64,000 nt of DNA from QHXQ01 sp038322995 (GTDB lineage Bacteria; Acidobacteriota; Blastocatellia; Pyrinomonadales; Pyrinomonadaceae), in contig JBBQGM010000012.1 of NCBI GenBank assembly GCA_038322995.1, positions 1 to 64,000 of the forward strand. Reading direction: 5' to 3'. Of the stretch, positions 57,656 to 64,000 are shown piece after piece. Numbering within the stretch: position 1 is the stretch's first letter; every line of letters begins with the position of its first letter. The position numbers were made by a program, and so were the translations under genes. Under the pieces are notes generated by a model. It saw only the letters and a program-made list of their open reading frames with translations, was not told the origin of the DNA and did not search any database.

Positions 57656-58303
57656 TTAATTTATGCGCGCGATCTCTTGCGCGGTCGCCTGCGTGAGACG
57701 GAACTGGACGAGTGCCTGTGCGGGCGTCAGGAGCGGGTGATAGGTCTGCCCGTAGCGCCCGATGATGCTGCGCACGTAGTTCTGCGTCTCGCCGTAGGGC
57801 GGGATGCCGTCGTACTTATCCACCGAGCCTTCGCCCGCGTTGTAGCCGGCGAGCGCAAGCGCCACATCGCCGTCGAACCGCTCCAACAACCAGCGCAGGT
57901 ACTTCGCGCCGGCCGCGACGTTCGCTTGCGGCTCGAATGCGTTATCGCAGTTGAAGCGTTTGGCGGTGGCCGGGATCATCTGCATCAACCCTTGCGCGCC
58001 CGCGCCGGACTTCGCGTCCGGTTTGTAGCGCGACTCCTGCCAGATGACGGCGTGCAGTAGGCGTGGGTCAAGCCCGTTCTGCGCGGCCGCATGCAGGATG
58101 ATCAGATCGATGTCGTGATCGCCGGACGTGGGCACGTCGGCCGGGATGTAATTCGGATCGAGCGCACTGGCGGCCGCGTCGGTTGTCGGCGCAGAGGCTT
58201 TGGTCGTGACGTTGGTGAAACTGGCAAACAGGGAAAGTCCGAAGACGAAGAAAAACGCGAGCTTGAAAGAGCGAAACAGGGGAACGGTTCTAGTAAAGGG
58301 CAT
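57656..58303 (-). CDS. exported lytic transglycosylase (SLT domain)
   Basis: A 215-residue protein. GGAG precedes ATG 58303 by about 10 bases. A hydrophobic signal or anchor lies at about 12-30. The SLT fold follows (about 65-185) with catalytic Glu90 in WQESRYKP, then GAGAQGLMQMIPATA and ALAGYNAGEGSVDKY, the standard goose-lysozyme-like blocks. These enzymes cut the glycan strand of peptidoglycan and leave 1,6-anhydro-MurNAc. It appears monocistronic. Its substrate preference cannot be read from sequence. Confidence 0.92.
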   Translation of the reverse strand: MPFTRTVPLFRSFKLAFFFVFGLSLFASFTNVTTKASAPTTDAAASALDPNYIPADVPTSGDHDIDLIILHAAAQNGLDPRLLHAVIWQESRYKPDAKSGAGAQGLMQMIPATAKRFNCDNAFEPQANVAAGAKYLRWLLERFDGDVALALAGYNAGEGSVDKYDGIPPYGETQNYVRSIIGRYGQTYHPLLTPAQALVQFRLTQATAQEIARIN

Positions 58304-58797
58304 TCAGTTCTTTCTCCATGTGAGCTAGGCCTAGCCGACCTGCGTTAATCAGATTTCACGCACGCGGCGCAAAGGTCTTGGGGGCTACGCATGGAAACGA
58401 CCACTGATCAAAGAGCAGTAAATCGAGACCGGGTTTAAGATGGGTGAAATGTAACGTCAGTTGCTTGTAATGCAATGAAAATGCGAGACTTATAGCATGC
58501 GCCGTGTGACTTTAGTGCAGTCGGATAAGTACCTGTTTAGTGGCTACTTACACCTGCTCGCGATGGTTGCGAAAGACATAGTCTGTCAGTCTGCGCGGCT
58601 TTCGTCTTGAAGTGCTGCAATGAAATTATCATCGAAAGTAAATTAATTATTCTCGCCTTGCCCAGTGTTACAGTCATTTTGCGTGGAGCCTGCATCAAAC
58701 GAACGCACGGTTGCCACACGATTGTTACGGTTCGTATAATCAACTGCGGATTTAACCTATTAACGACAGGATTTTTTAGCAGGAGCAGATAAGCCTT
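58304..58797. other. 494-base intergenic region
   Basis: This gap separates the divergent transglycosylase and FmdB-type genes and is AT-richer than average. The only element I can support is the promoter at 58711-58740. Short frames here (a 61-codon plus-strand frame at 58607 and an overlapping minus-strand one) lack ribosome sites and family features. No tRNA or hairpin of note is visible; a small RNA cannot be excluded. Confidence 0.5.
58711..58740 (+). promoter_or_regulatory. sigma-70-type promoter for the FmdB-type gene
   Basis: TTGCCA (58711-58716) and a perfect TATAAT (58735-58740) are separated by 18 bases. The transcript would start near 58747, about 50 bases ahead of the ATG. Confidence 0.65.
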
Positions 58798-59109
58798 ATG
58801 CCGATTTACGAGTACACCTGTCAGAAGTGCAAAGCGCACATTGAGATTTTGCAGAAACTCGGCGACAAACCGCTCACGCGCTGCAAGAAGTGCGGCGGCA
58901 AACTCGAAAAGCAATGGTCTGCCTCCGGCATACAATTCAAGGGCGCGGGTTGGTACGTGACCGACTATGCGAGCAAGAAGCCGGACGCGCAAGAGCCGAA
59001 GGGTGAGAGCAAAAGCGAACCGAAAGCTGAGACCAAGCCGGACGCCAAAACGGGCGGCGACGAGAAGAAAACCCCCACCACAGCGGCGAAAACTCCGAGC
59101 GGCGACTAA
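58798..59109 (+). CDS. FmdB-family zinc ribbon protein
   Basis: A 103-residue protein. The first 60 residues are the FmdB/CxxC putative regulatory domain: MPIYEYTC start, two CxxC pairs (C8/C11 and C29/C32) that should bind one zinc, and the GIQFKGAGWYVTDY block. The last 45 residues are a charged Lys/Glu/Pro/Thr tail, probably disordered. AGGAG stands before ATG 58798. The family name comes from a formamidase operon; its role is not established. The VWFA gene follows nine bases later. Confidence 0.9.
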   Translation: MPIYEYTCQKCKAHIEILQKLGDKPLTRCKKCGGKLEKQWSASGIQFKGAGWYVTDYASKKPDAQEPKGESKSEPKAETKPDAKTGGDEKKTPTTAAKTPSGD

Positions 59110-59118
59110 CGACGAATC

Positions 59119-60015
59119 ATGCGCACGCGGGATCAGTTCATACTAGCTGCGACTTTGTTGTGCGCGGTGTGCGCGGTGGCCATGAGCCAAGCGGGGCGCA
59201 GACCCGTCCCGGCGGCCGAGCGCATGACACTCTTAAACGTCACGGCCACACGCGAGGACGGCACGAGCGCGCCCATCACGAGCAAAGAGATCGGTCTCTA
59301 CGACGACGGCGTCGAACAATCCATCCAGAGTTTCAAACCTGATCTCTCACCCGCACGCATCGTCCTGCTCGTCGATAACTCCAAATCCTTACGCACGGAC
59401 GTGCCGAAGCTCGCGCAGATGGCGCGCGAGTTCGTCTACGAAATCTTCGAGGGCGATCAATTGCTCATCGTCGGCTACGACGAACAGGCCGAGATCGTCA
59501 CCGACTGGACGGACAACCCCAAACAAGTCGAAAGCTCGCTCAACATGCTGCGCAAGCAGGGCGAGCCGCATCTGTTCGACGCCATCAGCGCCGTCATAGA
59601 CGAAGGCTTGCGCCCACTGACCGGCGCGGGCCGCAAGCGCGCCATCGTGCTTATCGGCGACGGACTGGATCGCGGCAGCAAGAGCAAGTTCAAGACTGCG
59701 CTCGCCGAGTTGCAGACGGAAGATATCGCCGTCTATGCCTTACAGATTCCCGACCGCACGGGCGGCGCGCTCCGGCGCGATCAACCGAAGCCCGCGCAGG
59801 TCGTCGAACAACTGGCCGAGGCGACGGGCGGGCGCGTCCTGCCGCTCAACGACCCGCAGGCCGCCGCCCGCGCCATCTGCGACGAACTGCGCCGCAACCG
59901 CTACGTGCTCGCCTACAATTCAACTGCCTTCTCCTCCTACGACGCCCGCCGCCTGCTCGTCACCGGTAACCCCGGCATCAACGTCCGCTTCAAGGCCGCG
60001 CAACCGCCGAAGTGA
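59119..60015 (+). CDS. secreted VWFA-related protein, third copy
   Basis: A 298-residue protein with an N-terminal signal segment (about 7-24). A short beta domain (LNVTATREDGTSAPITSKEIGLYDDG) leads into a VWA domain with metal-site residues in LLVDNSKSL (DxSxS-like, with Asn), and VLIGDGLDRGS. The C-terminal block (CDELRRNRYVLAYNSTA) matches the tail of the pair at 45206-47405. It starts nine bases after the FmdB-type gene, so the two share a transcript. It is shorter than the pair and more diverged. Confidence 0.82.
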   Translation: MRTRDQFILAATLLCAVCAVAMSQAGRRPVPAAERMTLLNVTATREDGTSAPITSKEIGLYDDGVEQSIQSFKPDLSPARIVLLVDNSKSLRTDVPKLAQMAREFVYEIFEGDQLLIVGYDEQAEIVTDWTDNPKQVESSLNMLRKQGEPHLFDAISAVIDEGLRPLTGAGRKRAIVLIGDGLDRGSKSKFKTALAELQTEDIAVYALQIPDRTGGALRRDQPKPAQVVEQLAEATGGRVLPLNDPQAAARAICDELRRNRYVLAYNSTAFSSYDARRLLVTGNPGINVRFKAAQPPK

Positions 60016-60040
60016 CTAGTTACCAGCGAACCAACTTGGA

Positions 60041-61270
60041 CTAAAGGTAACTGAAGGGGAAGCCTCGTCTGTGTTGCTTTATCTGCCCGTACCAAAGGCA
60101 GAGCGGGTACAGGAGCGCGAGACCGCCGAGCCACGCTGCATAGACCATCCACAAAGGGAAGCCGGCATCGGGCGGCGCGGCAGTGGCCGAGGCGGGGAAG
60201 TTCAAGAAAAAGTAGCCGACGCCCTTGCCCGCTAAATAGTTGAGCAAGACGCCGAAACCGTGTGCGACGAACATCTGCAAAATGAAATAGAACAATGGGA
60301 CGCGGCCGAACGTAATAAACGTCCGCCTCAAAAAACCGGTCTTCGGCGCGCCCTCAGCCCAGGCCAACAGCAACGCCGCGACGCCAAGCGTCATCAGCAG
60401 AAAGAGTAAGGACGCCGGATACTTCGTCGTGTTGAGAAAAGACAAGACGGTGAAAACGGCCGTCGGCTGCGTCGTCCAAGGCTGCGGATCGCCGTAAATG
60501 TTTAGCGCCCGCAGCAAGACGAACAGACCGAGCAGACCGAGGCCCAAGCGGAACAGAAACTTGCGCCGCCGCTCAGCCGCCCAACCATAAACTGCACCGA
60601 GCGCGTAGCCCGCCGCCATCACGCCGACCCACGGCACGAGCGGATACGCGACGAACAACTTGACCCCTTGAAACAACGGCACGAGGCCCGGCTGGTGCAA
60701 GAACAGCCACAGCTTTTGCGGCGCGGCGAGCGCAGGCGGCCCCGTCATCGCCATCGCCATCGCGGGCGGGACTGAAAATTTGTCCAACAAGTTGTGCAGC
60801 GCAATCGTCGCAATGCCAAGCGCGGCGACGACGCGCACGGGCAGAAAGATGAGCGCGGCAAGCACGATCATCGAAACGCCGAACACCCAGATCACTTCCG
60901 CCAAGCCTAAGAAGGTGTAATCGACGTTGAAAAAGATGGCGAACCTGACAACCGTAAACTCCAGCACGATCAGCCACAGCCCGCGCGTCAGCAGGAATTT
61001 TGCCAACCCGGTGCGGCTCTTACCGCGCAGCAGTTGTAGATGAATGCTCGTCCCGGCGAGGAGGACGAACGTCGGGGCGCACAAGTGCGTGACCCAACGG
61101 GTGCAGAAGAGCAGGACGCTCGTTTTAGATAAGTCGGTCGGGCTGAAGCGGAATGCGTCGGCGTGGACGTACTCGCGCGTGTGGTCGAGCAACATGATGA
61201 CCATGACCAGCCCGCGCACGAGATCGACCGCATCAACGCGGCGATAGATTTTGGGAGCGGCTTCCGACAT
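60041..61270 (-). CDS. DUF1624 / HGSNAT-like membrane acyltransferase
   Basis: A 409-residue protein with about ten hydrophobic helices. The start RVDAVDLVRGLVMVIMLLDHTREYV is the hallmark of the heparan-alpha-glucosaminide N-acetyltransferase catalytic family (DUF1624), with His30 in LLDHTRE as the likely acceptor-side residue. Later blocks include CAPTFVLLAGTS and GRVPLFYFILQMFVAHG. Members pass acetyl or acyl groups across a membrane to sugars. The acceptor is unknown; a lipopolysaccharide or exopolysaccharide sugar is a fair guess. It ends 25 bases from the convergent VWFA gene. Confidence 0.82.
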   Translation of the reverse strand: MSEAAPKIYRRVDAVDLVRGLVMVIMLLDHTREYVHADAFRFSPTDLSKTSVLLFCTRWVTHLCAPTFVLLAGTSIHLQLLRGKSRTGLAKFLLTRGLWLIVLEFTVVRFAIFFNVDYTFLGLAEVIWVFGVSMIVLAALIFLPVRVVAALGIATIALHNLLDKFSVPPAMAMAMTGPPALAAPQKLWLFLHQPGLVPLFQGVKLFVAYPLVPWVGVMAAGYALGAVYGWAAERRRKFLFRLGLGLLGLFVLLRALNIYGDPQPWTTQPTAVFTVLSFLNTTKYPASLLFLLMTLGVAALLLAWAEGAPKTGFLRRTFITFGRVPLFYFILQMFVAHGFGVLLNYLAGKGVGYFFLNFPASATAAPPDAGFPLWMVYAAWLGGLALLYPLCLWYGQIKQHRRGFPFSYL

Positions 61271-61313
61271 AAATTTTACAGCGACCCCGGTTGCGCGAGT
61301 TGTGCGCCGGCTA

Positions 61314-62165
61314 TTATTTCCGCACCATCTGGCTGCCGCGATAGGTGAGTGTGTCGCCGGGCTTCATCTCGTAAAAGGGAATCTTCAGACGCTTGAGCGC
61401 GGCGGCGAATTCGTCGGCCGTTTGCGCGATGCCGGGGAAGGTGGCGTAGTGTTGCGGCACGGCCAGTTTGGCGCGGACGGCTTGCGCGGCCCGAGCCGCC
61501 ATGCGCGGCTCCATCCCGAAATGACCGCCGATGTTGAGTAGCGCTAGATCAATCTGATACTCCTCGCCGATAGTCTCCATGTCTTTGAAGTACGCCGTGT
61601 CGCCGGAGTGGTAGATGGTCGGGCCGCCTTTGATGCGCAGAACGAACCCGGCGGGGTTGCCGCCGTAAGCTCGCTCCGGTTCGGTCGCGCCGGCTTTCGG
61701 ATTAAACACGCTGCTCGAATGGACGGCCGGCGTCATGGCGACCGTGACCTCGCCGTCGGCGAGTTGAATTTCGCCACCGATGCCCATGATCGCGTCGGTG
61801 TCAGCCTGTTTGACGGGGAAGTCGGCCAGTTTGACTAAATTAATGGCCAATTCGGAATTGCAGATAAGAACAGCCCCCGTCTTTTTGGCTATCTCGACCG
61901 CGTCACCGACGTGATCGCGGTGCCCGTGCGTCAGCAGGATGTAGTCAACTTTCGGGACGGCGGCTAACGGGTCTTTACCGTTTTTCACGTCGGGGTTCAA
62001 CGGATTGTTCAGCCACGGGTCAAGCAAAAACACTTTGCCCTTCGGGGTGGTGACCGAAAAGGCCGCGTGCCCGAACCACCTGATCTTCGTCTCCTGCGCC
62101 GCCGCCCGGTCGGCAGAAATGGCCGCCAGCATAAACAAGGCGGCCAACAATCCGCATATCTTCAT
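61314..62165 (-). CDS. exported metallo-beta-lactamase-fold hydrolase (UPF0173-like)
   Basis: A 283-residue protein with a signal peptide (about 1-23, ending RAAAQ). The metal-site motif THGHRDHVGD (79-88) and later His and Asp ligands (PAVHSS, YHSGDTAYF) are intact. FGHAAFSVTTPKGKVFLLDPW is typical of UPF0173/L-ascorbate-6-phosphate-lactonase-like enzymes. Export is unusual for this group, most of which are cytoplasmic. The substrate is unknown. It lies 43 bases upstream of the acyltransferase gene on the same strand, so they may be co-transcribed. Confidence 0.88.
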   Translation of the reverse strand: MKICGLLAALFMLAAISADRAAAQETKIRWFGHAAFSVTTPKGKVFLLDPWLNNPLNPDVKNGKDPLAAVPKVDYILLTHGHRDHVGDAVEIAKKTGAVLICNSELAINLVKLADFPVKQADTDAIMGIGGEIQLADGEVTVAMTPAVHSSSVFNPKAGATEPERAYGGNPAGFVLRIKGGPTIYHSGDTAYFKDMETIGEEYQIDLALLNIGGHFGMEPRMAARAAQAVRAKLAVPQHYATFPGIAQTADEFAAALKRLKIPFYEMKPGDTLTYRGSQMVRK

Positions 62166-62236
62166 ACTCAGCTCCTCATCATCGTCAGTGGAATAGCTTT
62201 AAGACATTATAGCCGGCCTTTCTGCCATTCCTTGTC

Positions 62237-63808
62237 TCACTCAACCGTTTCATTCGCCCGCGCGTCAGTGTGCGTGCCAGGTGCGCCGGCCGGCGAGACG
62301 CCGTGCGCGGTTATCTCATGACTGAGGTGGCGGGCCATGACGCTATGCTTGCGCCCGTAGCCGAAGTAGATCACGAAGCCGATGAGCAGCCAGACGGCGA
62401 GGCGCAGCCAGTTCTCCGCCGGCAGCGAGAACATCAACAGCAGACACGTGAGGATGCCGAGGACGGGGACGAGCGGCACGAACGGTGCGCGGAACGGTCG
62501 CCGTGCGCCGGGGTTCGTCCGCCGCATGATGAGCACCGCTGCGCAGACGATGACGAACGCGAGCAGTGTGCCGATGTTGATGAGATCGGAGAGCACCCGC
62601 AAAGGCAGGAGCGACGAGAGCAGTGCGGCGAAGACGCCTGTCAGGATCGTGGACTTGTGGGGCGTGCGAAACTTCGCGTGAACCGCGCCGAAGAACCCGA
62701 CTGGCAGCAGCCCGTCGCGCGCCATCGCTAAGAGTATCCGCGCCTGCGAGAGCATCGTCACAAGCACGACCGAAGTGATCCCGATGAGCGCGCCGAGCGA
62801 GATGACGGCTTGCGCCCACGTTAAGCCCACCTGCCGGAAGGCGTCCGAGACGGGCGCATTGATGCTGATCTTGTTGTAAGGCACCATCCCCGTGAGCACC
62901 GCGCCGACGCCCATGTAGAGCACCGTGCAGATCAGGAGCGACGCGATGATGGCGGCGGGCACGTCGCGCTCCGGCTTGCGCGCTTCTTCCGAGTGGGTCG
63001 AGACCGAGTCAAAGCCGATGTAGGCGAAGAAGATGATCGCCGCGCCCGCGAGCATGCCCAGCGGCTGCCCGCCCGCGTCCTTCATGCCGAGCAGGGTCTT
63101 GCCGAAGAAGTTGACGCCCGTGTAGCCGTAGGGCGCGAACGGATGCCAGTTCGCGGGGCGGACGTAGAACGCGCCGAGCACGATGACGAAGATGACGATG
63201 GCGACCTTCAGGATGACCATCGCGGCGTTGAACGTTGCGCTCTCGCGGATGCCGACGACGAGGACGCACGTCACAGCGGCAACGATCAGCATCGCCGGGA
63301 GATCGAAATACTTTCCCGTCGCGACCAACTGCCCGAGCGCGGGGTTATAGTCGAACGGCGCGTCGGTGAGCGCGTCGGGCAGGTGCAGGTTGAAGATGCC
63401 GATCAGGTCTTGAAAGTAGTGGGACGCGCCGTGTGCGACCGCGCCCGCGGTGACGGCGTATTCGAGAATGATGTCCCAGCCGATGATCCAAGCGAAGAGT
63501 TCGCCGAGCGTGGCGTAGGCGTAAGTGTAGGCAGAGCCTGCCACGGGGGCCATCGAAGCGAACTCCGCGTAGCAGAGCGCGGCGAGAGCGCAGGCGACGC
63601 CGGCGACGACGAACGAGAGCATCATCGCGGGGCCAGCCCGCTCGTGCGCGGCCACGCCGGTCAACACGAAGATGCCCGTGCCGATGACCGCGCCGACGCC
63701 GAGGCTCGTCAGTTGCACCGGCCCCAGCACGCGCCGCAGGCGATTATCGCCTGCCATCTCTTCAAGCAACAGCTTGAGCGGCTTCCTTGCGAATAGTTGC
63801 CTGCTCAT
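62237..63808 (-). CDS. APC-family cationic/neutral amino acid permease
   Basis: A 523-residue membrane transporter with about 12-14 helices. The first helix carries the APC signature LGVGAVIGTGIFVLTG; FASMAPVAGSAYTYAYATLGE and FAYIGFDSVSTHSEEARKPERDVPAAI are typical of the CAT/YfnA group (bacterial relatives of cationic amino acid transporters). It probably imports amino acids by proton symport or exchange. The start ATG 63808 has no strong ribosome site. It is monocistronic as far as the window shows. Confidence 0.92.
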   Translation of the reverse strand: MSRQLFARKPLKLLLEEMAGDNRLRRVLGPVQLTSLGVGAVIGTGIFVLTGVAAHERAGPAMMLSFVVAGVACALAALCYAEFASMAPVAGSAYTYAYATLGELFAWIIGWDIILEYAVTAGAVAHGASHYFQDLIGIFNLHLPDALTDAPFDYNPALGQLVATGKYFDLPAMLIVAAVTCVLVVGIRESATFNAAMVILKVAIVIFVIVLGAFYVRPANWHPFAPYGYTGVNFFGKTLLGMKDAGGQPLGMLAGAAIIFFAYIGFDSVSTHSEEARKPERDVPAAIIASLLICTVLYMGVGAVLTGMVPYNKISINAPVSDAFRQVGLTWAQAVISLGALIGITSVVLVTMLSQARILLAMARDGLLPVGFFGAVHAKFRTPHKSTILTGVFAALLSSLLPLRVLSDLINIGTLLAFVIVCAAVLIMRRTNPGARRPFRAPFVPLVPVLGILTCLLLMFSLPAENWLRLAVWLLIGFVIYFGYGRKHSVMARHLSHEITAHGVSPAGAPGTHTDARANETVE

Positions 63809-64000
63809 AGCCCGCGCCTCCGTCCAACAGTCTGCGTGAGAACGCGGCGACTATAGGCGCGGCCCAATTTTGCGGCCAACAACTTTGGCACGAACGCGCA
63901 GAATCAGGGCGTGAACGTATGTCTGAGCGGCACGAATAGCGCGTGTTGCGTGAGTGCGTTAGAGCGGGTTTGCAAATGACTGTACGGCTGCGCGCATGTC

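Overview
The window looks like a piece of a GC-rich Gram-negative chromosome from the Acidobacteriota. The clues are three secreted von Willebrand factor A proteins of the 'VWFA-related acidobacterial' type (45206-46393, 46419-47405, 59119-60015), a TPR/CHAT protein, DUF11-repeat surface proteins, an outer-membrane barrel, diaminopimelate-type peptidoglycan genes and many sensor/regulator genes. A Blastocatellia-like member is my guess; no rRNA or universal marker is present to settle it. I see no tRNA, rRNA, CRISPR array, prophage or transposase.

Layout. 1-600 is AT-richer and nearly empty. 600-9800: Tat-exported metallophosphoesterase, a secreted CAP-TPR-CHAT protein, a large hybrid histidine kinase, a delta-9-type desaturase, a small membrane protein, a CxxCxGxG zinc protein and rpoZ. 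10035-16782: B12-binding radical SAM enzyme, a membrane Ser/Thr kinase with a long insertion in its activation segment, and a secreted subtilase. 16890-18787: a three-gene unit headed by an unusual 2Fe-2S protein. 18869-22763: transglutaminase-like protein, cNMP-DUF1003 membrane protein, a small acidic protein and pckA.

23022-38096 is the most distinctive region. An NtrB/NtrC-like kinase and sigma-54 activator are followed by a regulatory gap with two 11-bp palindromes and a sigma-54-like -24/-12 element. Then come a degenerate receiver protein and four secreted DUF11-type surface proteins, including a 1941-residue DUF11/SdrD-B/Ig-like/beta-barrel protein whose stop overlaps the start of a glycine-rich partner. 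I read this as a candidate surface-display locus under dedicated two-component control; that link is inference.

38227-45103 holds two secreted or membrane hypotheticals, an AI-2E-family permease and a cell-wall group (PBP4-type dacB, a dapF homologue with both catalytic cysteines replaced by serine, and a 3D-domain protein). 45206-53901 on the minus strand reads ileS, lspA, a GIY-YIG gene that looks inserted, lgt, rluD and two VWFA genes, so both lipoprotein-maturation enzymes sit in one cluster. 54007-64000: DUF948-like and YtxH-like envelope proteins, a GAF-type sigma-54 activator homologue, lytic transglycosylase, FmdB-type zinc ribbon protein, the third VWFA protein, a DUF1624/HGSNAT-like membrane acyltransferase, a metallo-beta-lactamase-fold hydrolase and an APC amino-acid permease.

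Five intergenic hairpins (near 18790, 21045, 53951, 54581 and 55239) are all built from seven-base words repeated in phase, although the words differ. This is the clearest DNA-level pattern that gene calls do not explain.
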